The notes: a model not told the origin generated them from the sequence alone. Numbered from the stretch's first letter, positions 1 through 6,827 are shown. The stretch: 9,251 nt of DNA from CAZJRB01 sp964547995 (GCA_964547995.1 CAZJRB010000182.1:1-9251); one strand, 5' to 3'. A program made the numbers and translations.

Positions 1-3000
1 CGTGCAGCATGTGCTTGCCTTCGTCCAAGCTGCCACGCACGCGGCGTTTGGTGCAAGCGTGCGAGTCGAAATACCACTCGGTGATTCCGACGCTGTCATG
101 ATGGACAGGGGCGCGGTCGAGATTGGCCGGCAGGCTCCCGTCGTGCTGGGTGAAGACATAACGACCGACGATACGCCGCGCCTCGCGCACATAGATTTCG
201 TAAGGTCGGTGGCCGTTGTCGGGAAATTCATCAGCGGCAAGTCCGAGTTGTTTCCATCGTTTGCGGGCCTCGGCCGGAACGGACTCGTCGTTCTGCATGA
301 AATACAACATGCCGAGCGTCGCCTGCCAGTGCTCGTCCATGACGCGCTGCCGTATGCCCCAGTCGCCCTCGACGTAATCATTGTGCGGGCCGACGACCTG
401 CGGGCGGTTCCAGCCGAATTTGCGGTTGGGGATTTCGACCACGCCGCCTTTTTCCAAACCGGCGATAAAGTCGCGGTCGTAGCCGTCGGGTTTTGTGACG
501 GGAAGGCGATTGGCGGGATCGTCGGTAAGGACGGTGCGATAGTTGAAGGCCTGAACGCGGGAGTCCCCCTCGCCCGTGCTGCCAGGCAGGATCGTCTGCC
601 AGCCGCGAAAGGGGCGCAGGTTCAACTTCTTGTGAGCCTCGCTCTGGCGGCGCTCAGCGTCGGTTTGAGGCGATCCGCGGCCCATGAAAGTGACGCCCGC
701 GTGAGGCTCGCCGAATTCCTCCCGCGATTCACGGCCGACGCGATACGGGACCTTCGCGACCGCGGCAAGGTCACCTTCATAGGAGCAGTCGGCGAAGACC
801 TTGCCGGAGACGGTCACGCTTTGCTTCTCCTGCATGTGCCGGAAAGTGGCGGTCTTGAGCAGCGCGCCGTCGCGCTCGGCATCGGCGATAAAGTAGTCGC
901 AGAGCACGGTGATGCGAGGCTCGGCGTTCACCATGCGGGTCAGAACATGCTCGGCCACGGCCGGTTCGAAAAGGCCGTTGGTGTGGCCGGTTTTTCCGGG
1001 CAGGCAGCGGCGGTATTGCGCGGAATGCTCGCCGTAGGTTTCGCGGTAGTAGTCGAAGATGCCCTGGCGGGCCTCGTCGTAGATGGGCGAGCGTTTGCCT
1101 TCGTAGAGCGTGTCCCAGACGCGCAGACCGCTGGAGAGAATGCCGCCGAGGTGACGGTTGCGATTAACGAGCAGCACATCGAGCCCCTCGCGCGCCGCCC
1201 GCACGGCCATGGCGATGCCGCCGGGTGTGCCGCCAAAGATGACGAGATCGTGAGTCTTGCCATGCACTTCCGCGGGCTTGGCTGCGCGGGGAGCATCGGG
1301 CTTCAAGGATTTGCGCGGCGCGTTGACGACAGGCGGACTGACGGCGGCGGCGGAAACCGGTCGCTTCACCATCTCAATCGTGGCGTATCCCGAGGGCCGC
1401 TTGCCGGCGCGTTCTTCCCGGGCCAGTTCGGCGGGCAGAATCTGCAAGGCGTCGACGATCACATAACCGTCCGCGCCTTCGTTGGACACGGTGACGCTCG
1501 CCTTCGCGCCAGCCTCGAATCGGAAGATTCCCACGGCATTGGGAACGCGATCCTTGATCGCCGGCTTGCGCTGGTTGATCCGGACCGTCTTCTCTTCGTC
1601 GGCTCCCGTGACAGTGACTTTCGTTCGCGTGGATCGGTTCTCGCTCCACGTGTAGAGCAGACGAACTTCGTAATCGCCGGCCTTGGGAATCGTCGCCGTG
1701 AACGTCGCGCTCTTTTCTCCCCGATCCTTGTTGCCGTCGTGGAGATAGGTCGGGCCAATGATCGCGGGAAGGTTGCTGCTTTGCGCCCAATTGCCTTCAT
1801 ACTCGGCTTCGTCACCATCCATGACGATTCCCGGAAGGTTCCCGGCCTTGTCAGCCTCGTCCCCAGCGGTCACCCAATCCTCGGTCACGCGAGCCACCGT
1901 CAACAGGCTGGTGCGAAAATGATTTTTGCCATCCGTGCTGCCGCGTTCGTATAAGCACAGAATCGTGCCGTCCGGCAACACGGCCAGATCGCTGTAGCCG
2001 CTGAACCCGGGCTCCAATGTTCGGTTCGCAGCCCATGTTTTCCCTTCGTCGTAACTCAGCTTGATCGACACGTTCCTGCGGTCGCGGTTTGTTCCCGCAA
2101 CGACGGATCCGGCGCGCCGGGACAGGTTGTGGGGATTGGAGAACGCGAGCATCCCCAGCGTGTCGCCCCCCGGCTCGCGCACGCGCACAATGCCTCCCAT
2201 GCAGATCGGCTCCAGCAACTGCTCGTCGAAACGCGGCTCGGACCAGCCCGTGGCGCCGTCAGGGCTGATCGTGACCAACCGCCGATGCCGCTTCGATTCA
2301 TTGCGCGAGTTCAGCATCACGCTGCCGTCGGCAAGCTGCACGATGGCGGTTTCGTTCGGATTGATGAACTCCCGCGTGTTCGGCACGGCGATGTCACCGC
2401 GCTGCCACGTCTTGCCGTGATCGTCGCTGTAAATCGTCGCGACCACCGAAGGGCGATGCGCGTTACGGCCCGTTCCCAACGAAAGCCAGACCGGCACGAC
2501 CAGACGCCCACGCTTCGGACCGTGCGTCAGCTGAATCGCGTGAGACGGCCCGGTCGCCAGAATTTTCCAATCGTAGTCGGAGCGGAATTCCTCGAATGTC
2601 TTCGTGATTTCAACCGGCTCCGTCCACGTCGCGCCGTCGTCATCGCTGCGCATGTAGAAACAGCGCATGTATTCGAGGCAGTAGAGAAAATGCACCGCGC
2701 CCGTTTCGTGATCGACGATCGCAACGGGATTGTTCACCGTGTTGTCGCCGGGCCGATCCAGCTTCCGCGCCAGCGGATTGAGCGGCAGATCGCCTTCGAC
2801 ATGGACGATCTTCTGACGCGGCAGCCATGTTTTCCCGCCATCCATACTGCGCCGCATCATCACGTCGATTTGCCCCCAGTCGCCGACTCCCTTCCGCGCT
2901 TCGCAGTACGCGAGCACGGTTCCCATTTTTGTAACCACGATGCCGGGAATCCGGTAGAGCGTGTAACCGTCCCCGCCGGCTTCAAAGAGGTCGGTTTTTT

Positions 3001-4081
3001 CAGGTTGAGCAGTCGTGGGTGTGACGCGCCAGACTTTTGGTGAACGCACCCGCGGACGCACCTCGCCGCTGGGAACGATGATGGCGCCGTCCCACTCGAC
3101 GGCAATGGTCTTGACGTGATTGCGCGGAGTCGTGCCGGCCTCGGACCAACGATCGTCGACCGTGTCGTAAGTTAGCGCCTTCTTTGGAAACCCGGGATGC
3201 TCATCCTTGAGTTCATCGCCCATAAAAAACAGCGAGCCATCAGCGCCTCCCAGCACAAGAATCTGATTCCGCCCGTGACCGATGGCCGTGCCCGCCATGA
3301 CGCAACGAGGCGCGTCCGCTCTTTTCCGCCATTCGCGCGTTTCCAGAGTGTATTCCCAGACGTCCTTGAGAAACTCGACGGACGCCGGGGCTTCGTTTTC
3401 CTGCCGTCGACCGCTGATCACATAGACACAATCGTGAGTCCTATTGTGCTGGCTGACCGTCAGGTTCAACGCTCGCGACGGTCCCGGCCACGCAGGGAGT
3501 TTCTGCCAGACAAACTCATCCGGGTTCCCTTTCTTCGAGAGATCTAACGCCCAGAAGTTCTTCATCGCAGTTTCCAGCGACTGGCCGTTCTGCCCGCCAG
3601 CGAGGTAAATCACGTCGCCCACCAACGTGGCGGCTCCGTAGGCGCACGGCTCGGGCAGAGACGGATACTTCGTCGTCGTAATCGCTTCGGTCGACGCATC
3701 CCAACTCAGCAGAAAGACATCATCGAAGGTAGATTCGGCGTCGTTCCCGCCCATGCAGATCACGCCGTCCGGAGTCGAAACCGCGGCTCCGTAAGCAATT
3801 GGCCGGACCAGCCTGCCGCCGTCTTTCCAGACAAATTCATCGCCTGCTTTGGTCAGGACGAAAATCTCATCATGCCACGCCTTGTCATTCTCCCAGACAG
3901 GCTGTGGAAAGTTGGCTCCGCCTGCGACAATGAGAGCTTCGTTGTGCGTGCCGGCAAATGGGCCAGCGACTCCTGACTTATTCGGTAGCGGCGGTAACTC
4001 TTCCCACGAAAGCCGATCGGCAGCGTTCGAGGCGGAGATCGAAATCGTGAAAATCACAAACGATGTCACGAGTGTCTTCAT
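1..4081 (-). CDS. Exported four-domain fusion: Kelch sialate mutarotase-like, GH33-like sialidase, golvesin-like, FAD-dependent oxidoreductase (3' end beyond window)
   Basis: One uninterrupted minus-strand frame starts at ATG 4081 and runs off the window, giving at least 1360 residues. Residues 1-20 form a Sec-type signal peptide ending in ASNA. Residues 21-360 are a Kelch propeller with six blade motifs (near 54, 111, 162, 224, 278, 339) and the AGGANFP signature of permuted NanM-like sialate mutarotases. Residues 361-735 are a sialidase: YRIP (R378), Asp-boxes at 412, 479, 552, 606 (degenerate) and 676, and candidate catalytic residues D401, E577, R593, R669 and Y696, spaced as in GH33 enzymes. 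Residues 750-884 resemble the golvesin C-terminal-like domain, ending GYVIVDALQILP. A Pro/Ala/Lys-rich linker leads to an FAD_oxidored domain from about 944, with FGGTPGG, DCSYEGDLAA and EARRIVGRYVFTQHD. No clear Shine-Dalgarno precedes the start. It is the third gene of the operon, 35 nt after the RraA-like gene. Domain calls are firm. Sialic acid as substrate and the oxidase reaction are inferred. Confidence 0.93.
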   Translation of the reverse strand, partial: MKTLVTSFVIFTISISASNAADRLSWEELPPLPNKSGVAGPFAGTHNEALIVAGGANFPQPVWENDKAWHDEIFVLTKAGDEFVWKDGGRLVRPIAYGAAVSTPDGVICMGGNDAESTFDDVFLLSWDASTEAITTTKYPSLPEPCAYGAATLVGDVIYLAGGQNGQSLETAMKNFWALDLSKKGNPDEFVWQKLPAWPGPSRALNLTVSQHNRTHDCVYVISGRRQENEAPASVEFLKDVWEYTLETREWRKRADAPRCVMAGTAIGHGRNQILVLGGADGSLFFMGDELKDEHPGFPKKALTYDTVDDRWSEAGTTPRNHVKTIAVEWDGAIIVPSGEVRPRVRSPKVWRVTPTTAQPEKTDLFEAGGDGYTLYRIPGIVVTKMGTVLAYCEARKGVGDWGQIDVMMRRSMDGGKTWLPRQKIVHVEGDLPLNPLARKLDRPGDNTVNNPVAIVDHETGAVHFLYCLEYMRCFYMRSDDDGATWTEPVEITKTFEEFRSDYDWKILATGPSHAIQLTHGPKRGRLVVPVWLSLGTGRNAHRPSVVATIYSDDHGKTWQRGDIAVPNTREFINPNETAIVQLADGSVMLNSRNESKRHRRLVTISPDGATGWSEPRFDEQLLEPICMGGIVRVREPGGDTLGMLAFSNPHNLSRRAGSVVAGTNRDRRNVSIKLSYDEGKTWAANRTLEPGFSGYSDLAVLPDGTILCLYERGSTDGKNHFRTSLLTVARVTEDWVTAGDEADKAGNLPGIVMDGDEAEYEGNWAQSSNLPAIIGPTYLHDGNKDRGEKSATFTATIPKAGDYEVRLLYTWSENRSTRTKVTVTGADEEKTVRINQRKPAIKDRVPNAVGIFRFEAGAKASVTVSNEGADGYVIVDALQILPAELAREERAGKRPSGYATIEMVKRPVSAAAVSPPVVNAPRKSLKPDAPRAAKPAEVHGKTHDLVIFGGTPGGIAMAVRAAREGLDVLLVNRNRHLGGILSSGLRVWDTLYEGKRSPIYDEARQGIFDYYRETYGEHSAQYRRCLPGKTGHTNGLFEPAVAEHVLTRMVNAEPRITVLCDYFIADAERDGALLKTATFRHMQEKQSVTVSGKVFADCSYEGDLAAVAKVPYRVGRESREEFGEPHAGVTFMGRGSPQTDAERRQSEAHKKLNLRPFRGWQTILPGSTGEGDSRVQAFNYRTVLTDDPANRLPVTKPDGYDRDFIAGLEKGGVVEIPNRKFGWNRPQVVGPHNDYVEGDWGIRQRVMDEHWQATLGMLYFMQNDESVPAEARKRWKQLGLAADEFPDNGHRPYEIYVREARRIVGRYVFTQHDGSLPANLDRAPVHHDSVGITEWYFDSHACTKRRVRGSLDEGKHMLH

Positions 4082-4116
4082 GGTTCTATGTCGGCTGGAT
4101 TTCGGCTGAAAGATTT

Positions 4117-4866
4117 TCACCACTCGCCCTCCCCGGAAAACTTTTGACGGACGTTCTCTCCAAAGCGACGACCGGCTTCGTTCAACCGTTCGAGTAGCTC
4201 GTCGGACGACAGGCCGTTCGCGCCTCTTGCCGCCGGGATGACCGTTTCGCATTCATTGGCATCCATGAAACGAGCGGCTTCCAGAATGCCTTCCTGCTCA
4301 TCCGGAGCGATGACGAGGAAGCCATGCTTGTCGGCGTGAATGAGATCACTCGGAGCGATCGTGCGACCGAACACCTCGACCTCACAATTCCAGCGGACCG
4401 GATGCACGTGCGCGTGTCCGACACAAAGACGCCGCGCCAAGGCTTTGAATCCCGCATTGGTCATCTCATCCACATCGCGGATCGCGCCATCCACAATCGT
4501 GCCGACGCAGCCGAGCGCACGATGCGCGTTGCTGTTCACCTCGCCCCAAAACGAACCGATCGTGCGCGGTTTGTCGAGGTCCTGCACACAGACGATCTTT
4601 GGACCGGGCACACCGGCGACATAACGGCGATACGCATCCCAGCCATCCGCGTTGGCCTCGCGATGCGCCTTGTTGCTGGGCTCGATGACGACGGTCACGG
4701 CATAACCGATCATCGGCCCCATCTGCGGCATGAAGTCGCGAGATTCCTCGAGATTAAATGCATCCGCGGCCGGATCGCGTTTGGTGATCTGTTCCCAACC
4801 GTTGTAGATGGTCGGCGTGTTCCAACGCTTGAGCTGGAGAAGGTCGGCGTGACTTATCTTGTTCAT
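4117..4866 (-). CDS. RraA-family protein (HMG/CHA aldolase-like, putative 2-oxo acid aldolase or decarboxylase)
   Basis: This 249-residue cytoplasmic protein has no signal peptide. The family core is visible: GE at 108-109, then GTIVDGAIRDVDE at 122-134 with D126, R130 and D131 in the metal and substrate-binding loop, and SDLIHADKHGFLVIAP at 173-188 close to the usual PGDlvhaDxxGvvviP. RraA-fold enzymes include 4-hydroxy-4-methyl-2-oxoglutarate aldolases and oxaloacetate decarboxylases, which use a divalent metal; other members bind RNase E instead. Length fits the 220-250 residue members common in Planctomycetota. The ATG lies 3 nt after the stop of the GntR gene, so the two are almost certainly cotranscribed and perhaps translationally coupled; only a weak GGAT precedes the start. 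The next gene begins 35 nt downstream. Family assignment is firm. The exact substrate is not readable from sequence; a pyruvate-releasing cleavage in ulosonic acid breakdown is only an inference from the neighbouring sialidase fusion. Confidence 0.9.
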   Translation of the reverse strand: MNKISHADLLQLKRWNTPTIYNGWEQITKRDPAADAFNLEESRDFMPQMGPMIGYAVTVVIEPSNKAHREANADGWDAYRRYVAGVPGPKIVCVQDLDKPRTIGSFWGEVNSNAHRALGCVGTIVDGAIRDVDEMTNAGFKALARRLCVGHAHVHPVRWNCEVEVFGRTIAPSDLIHADKHGFLVIAPDEQEGILEAARFMDANECETVIPAARGANGLSSDELLERLNEAGRRFGENVRQKFSGEGEW

Positions 4867-4869
4867 GCT

Positions 4870-5505
4870 TCAATCCGTCGTGGGTTGATTTTCGAAAAGG
4901 GACTCTTTCCCGCTTCGCAAATGCCGGCGGATCCGAGACTCGGCCTTGTCAGCTGACGACGCCTCACAAAGATCGTCGAGCAACTGCAGGTGCCGGTCAT
5001 AGCTAGTCGGCTGCATCGGACTGATCAGCGCCGTCTGGTGGAACAGGCTGAGATTGACCACCCGCTCGAAGCACGAGATCAACGCGTCACACTCCGTCAA
5101 AGCCACCAGCGCCTGATGAAACGCAAAGTCCTCCGTCCACAACTGCCGACCGGCATCCGCCGCCTTGTCGGCGGCACGGGCCAGCTTGCGCAGACGGGGA
5201 ATCGCCTTGCGAAGCTTCTCACCGCGGTAAAGACGCGCGCTCTGGCACTCCAACGCCTCCCGGAGGAGAAGTTCACCTCGCACATCCTCGATGCTTGGCG
5301 GCCGCACAAAAGTGCCCTGGCGGCGACGGGTCGTCAGAAACCCCTCGTGCGTCAATCGTTGCACGGCATCCGATACGGGAATCAGACTGATGCCGAGTTC
5401 CTCCGCGACTCGCTTGCGATCCACCAGATCGCCCGGGCGCAGATCGCGCCGAAGCAGCAGGTTGAAAATGTGATCGTAGGCCCGTTCGGCAAATGTTGCG
5501 CTCAT
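4870..5505 (-). CDS. GntR-family transcriptional regulator, FCD (FadR/VanR-like) subfamily
   Basis: The chosen start gives 211 residues. An N-terminal winged helix spans residues 5-70, with the GntR pattern RPGDLVDRKRVAEELGIS and wing GTFVRPPS. The recognition helix region reads SLIPVSDAVQRL instead of the commoner SRTPVREALRRL. Residues 78-205 form the all-helical FCD effector domain with the usual metal ligands visible as D126, H130 (WTEDFAFH), H172 and H195, so a carboxylate-type effector bound through a metal is expected. An upstream in-frame ATG at 5550 would add 15 residues, but that ATG lies inside a 12-bp palindrome and upstream of a consensus -10 box, so the start at 5505 is preferred. 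The gene is first in the operon and probably autoregulates it. The sialate regulator NanR of E. coli is also an FCD-type GntR protein, but no specific orthology is claimed. Confidence 0.9.
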   Translation of the reverse strand: MSATFAERAYDHIFNLLLRRDLRPGDLVDRKRVAEELGISLIPVSDAVQRLTHEGFLTTRRRQGTFVRPPSIEDVRGELLLREALECQSARLYRGEKLRKAIPRLRKLARAADKAADAGRQLWTEDFAFHQALVALTECDALISCFERVVNLSLFHQTALISPMQPTSYDRHLQLLDDLCEASSADKAESRIRRHLRSGKESLFENQPTTD

Positions 5506-5529
5506 GTCTGACTCGATTGTGAGAATACG

Positions 5530-5557
5530 ATTATACATGCCTCGTAACATGTTACAA
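5530..5557 (-). promoter_or_regulatory. Sigma70-type promoter of the GntR/RraA/fusion operon
   Basis: Read on the minus strand, TTGTAA (5557-5552) is separated by 16 nt from a perfect TATAAT (5535-5530). Transcription would start near 5523, leaving about 18 nt before the ATG at 5505. This placement is the main reason for rejecting the longer GntR start at 5550. The -35 matches consensus at four of six positions. Confidence 0.6.
5544..5555. promoter_or_regulatory. Candidate GntR operator: 12-bp perfect palindrome GTAACATGTTAC
   Basis: The palindrome overlaps the -35 box and the spacer of the operon promoter. FCD-type GntR proteins bind as dimers to short palindromes with GT...AC half sites, and a site here would block RNA polymerase. 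It lies about 40 nt upstream of the regulator's own start, so autorepression of the operon is the simplest reading. Assignment to this regulator is inferred. Confidence 0.5.
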
Positions 5558-6222
5558 CGGTGCAGCTGGCCGCATGGCGATCAAATGACAGGTGATTCGT
5601 ACATCACTTGAGAACTGGATACGCGCACGTCTCACTGGCAACGGTGGACATGTGCGGAAAGGCCCCCCTTTGGTGGGGCGAGAAATGGGCCGATAAGCCT
5701 CTTCCCTAGCGGGCACGTGTGGGAGTCACACACGCAGGTTGGCCACGAGTCGCAGACTGGTTATGTGGGCGAGACATGTGTCGCCCAGACCGCAACCGTT
5801 CGTGCCTCATGACGACAACACCTGCGGCAGTTACGGCAAGAGCGCTGGGCACAGCGCACCAATCGACCGGGGCACTGAACTGAACCTAATCCCTTCGCGG
5901 TGAATCCACCCACTGGCAGGGAGATCGCAACGCGCACAGGTGAAACGCACCTCTGAAGTTCTTGATCGACCTGAAAGTGCGGAGGTGGCCCACACCCGAG
6001 TAGGCAAGATCAGGAGCGTCGCTCGATTCTCCAAAGAGGGGGTCGCGCCAACCTTTTGATGACACCAGCGATTTTCTCGGGACACTCCTTTGCGCAAGAG
6101 GTCACTCCGACCTCTGAAGTTTGGCACAATCAAAAAGCCCAGATGCCTTCCCGGCCGGAGAGGGGGGGGCGGCAGCCGAGCGACCAGTCATGACACAGGT
6201 TCGAGGAGAGACAACTCGCGCC
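5558..6222. other. Long non-coding stretch with a series of short hairpins; no convincing gene
   Basis: No open frame here has recognisable protein character or a good ribosome binding site. Short inverted repeats recur: CAGGTGAT/ATCACTTG (5589-5596/5603-5610, one G-U), GCCCC/GGGGC (5662-5666/5675-5679), GTGTG/CACAC (5717-5721/5727-5731), TGGGCGA/TCGCCCA (5766-5772/5781-5787), GCGCT/AGCGC (5842-5846/5853-5857), AGGTG/CACCT (5938-5942/5948-5952) and AGAGGTC/GACCTCT (6097-6103/6109-6115). Several have 5- or 6-nt loops. A run of eight G lies at 6162-6169. I looked for RNase P, tmRNA, SRP and 6S signatures and for cobalamin, glycine and c-di-GMP riboswitch cores, and saw none. It could be a structured RNA, a long leader or decayed DNA. 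Confidence 0.5.
5949..6121. repeat. Direct repeat ACCTCTGAAGTT (5949-5960 and 6110-6121)
   Basis: The same 12-mer occurs twice, 161 nt apart. Each copy begins within the 3' arm of a hairpin with a 5-nt loop: AGGTG/CACCT for the first and AGAGGTC/GACCTCT for the second, followed in both by CTGAAGTT or GAAGTT. Matching structural positions suggest a duplicated RNA or DNA module rather than a random match. Confidence 0.45.
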
Positions 6223-6224
6223 GG

Positions 6225-6265
6225 CTGTTAACCTGACAGCCAAAGGTTCGAACCCCCCCGAAAGA
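6225..6265 (+). pseudogene. tRNA-Asn-like 3' half (degenerate)
   Basis: An anticodon-loop-like CTGTTAA (6225-6231, anticodon GTT for Asn) is followed after exactly 15 nt by a T-loop TTCGAAC (6247-6253), the spacing of a class I tRNA. Upstream, CGAG/CTCG (6202-6205/6215-6218) could be a D stem. The anticodon, T and acceptor stems do not pair properly, so this is not a working tRNA as read. Confidence 0.3.
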
Positions 6266-6495
6266 TGCTCTCCTGGTTAACAGCAAATCCTCTTTTCGCG
6301 TTAACCTGCCGCCCGCGATTCCGTAACCAGTTGTCTTCGTTCGAGGGCCACCGTAGCGGACTCGAACTTTCGTAACCCTCACCCGTTTCAGCATTTGTGA
6401 AAACCGGTCGCGCGCGAGTCGTTACGAAGAGAGTTGTGCACGGGGAGCTCGGAAGAAAACAAAACAAACTTCTACACCCCAAGCGGTTAACACCC

Positions 6496-6520
6496 GGGCC
6501 AAAGCGATTTGGCCCTTTTT
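6496..6520 (+). terminator. Strong Rho-independent terminator, plus strand
   Basis: A perfect 8-bp stem GGGCCAAA (6496-6503) and TTTGGCCC (6508-6515) closes a GCGA loop and is followed at once by five T and then CTT. No protein gene on the plus strand lies upstream for more than 900 nt, so it would end an unannotated plus-strand RNA. The stem sequence is also related to the repeat block at 6675-6690, so it may instead be a repeat copy that happens to look like a terminator. Confidence 0.65.
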
Positions 6521-6651
6521 CTTCGGGTTTTAGCGGGTTTTTCGCCCGTTCGCCGCGCTCTGAGTTTTGTCCCCCTGATGGCGGTTTCTTCGGTGACAAT
6601 TTCTCGTTTACCTCTGCGGAGGGGCCGAGACTCTGAGACTCTGGGAAGAGT

Positions 6652-6703
6652 GGTTAACAGACAGAGACCATCTTGGGCCAAAGGGCCCGATTTGCTGTTA
6701 ACC
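6652..6703. repeat. Perfect 9-bp inverted repeat enclosing a GC hairpin
   Basis: GGTTAACAG (6652-6660) and CTGTTAACC (6695-6703) are exact reverse complements 34 nt apart. Inside lies a second stem, GGGCC/GGCCC (6675-6679/6684-6688), with an AAAG loop. The two nested stems would fold into a two-level structure in RNA or single-stranded DNA. Confidence 0.6.
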
Positions 6704-6735
6704 GCCTTGTCCGAGGTTCGAGTCCACGTCGGGCG
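6695..6735 (+). pseudogene. tRNA-Asn-like 3' half (best copy)
   Basis: CTGTTAA (6695-6701, anticodon position GTT) is followed after exactly 15 nt by T-loop TTCGAGT (6717-6723). The T stem CGAGG/CCACG pairs at four of five positions. The 3' acceptor-like TCGGGCG (6729-6735) has no 5' partner, and the anticodon stem positions ATTTG and CCGCC do not pair. It reads as a tRNA remnant or mimic, not a functional tRNA. Confidence 0.35.
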
Positions 6736-6786
6736 CCCGAAGCATACGGATGACGCCAGAACCGGAGGTGTTCCCGTCGAACCTCA

Positions 6787-6815
6787 TTGACACGGCCTGT
6801 GTCTTCAGCAACAAA
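6787..6815 (+). promoter_or_regulatory. Possible rsgA promoter
   Basis: A perfect -35 TTGACA (6787-6792) stands 17 nt from a poor -10, AACAAA (6810-6815, three of six). It is the only consensus -35 close to rsgA. The weak -10 keeps confidence low. Confidence 0.25.
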
Positions 6816-6827
6816 CCAGTTCTGAGA

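Larger units (their letters stand above)
6223..6740. repeat. Cluster of GTTAAC-centred, tRNA-like degenerate repeats
   Basis: The palindrome GTTAAC occurs six times (6227, 6276, 6300, 6486, 6653, 6697), where about 0.1 would be expected by chance. Shared longer blocks are GCTGTTAACC (6224-6233, 6694-6703, and inverted at 6275-6284), GTTAACCTG (6227, 6300), GGGCCAAAG (6496, 6675) and CGATTT (6505, 6688). Copies lie in both orientations and pair as inverted repeats: GGTTAACAG/CTGTTAACC (6652-6660/6695-6703) and GGTTAAC/GTTAACC (6275-6281/6300-6306). TTCGA motifs of T-loop type recur at 6200, 6247, 6340 and 6717, and on the minus strand near 6366. Best reading: fragments of a decayed tRNA or tRNA-like array. 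Open frames here look spurious. Confidence 0.6.

Noticed and set aside
2..1954. 650-codon plus-strand open frame, and a 304-codon one at 2129-3043
   Set aside because: They lie in exact antisense codon register to the fusion gene. Their openness follows from its avoidance of TTA, CTA and TCA codons. They read as arginine- and alanine-rich sequence with no domain.
5506..5550. Longer GntR start at 5550
   Set aside because: This ATG lies in the palindrome and upstream of the -10 box, so it would not be in the transcript.
5831..6133. 100-codon minus-strand open frame in the intergenic region
   Set aside because: No ribosome binding site and no recognisable fold, and it overlaps the hairpin series.
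6197..6266. Functional tRNA-Asn gene
   Set aside because: Loop spacing is right, but acceptor, anticodon and T stems do not pair.
6223..6740. Integron attC sites
   Set aside because: GTTAAC does not fit the GTTRRRY core, no cassette genes lie between the copies and no integrase is present.
6223..6740. CRISPR array
   Set aside because: Repeats are short, uneven in spacing and in both orientations, and no cas gene is nearby.
6188..6790. Several 64 to 123-codon open frames on both strands in the repeat cluster
   Set aside because: They translate tRNA-like and repeat DNA, are rich in Arg, Gly and Ser, overlap one another and lack start signals.
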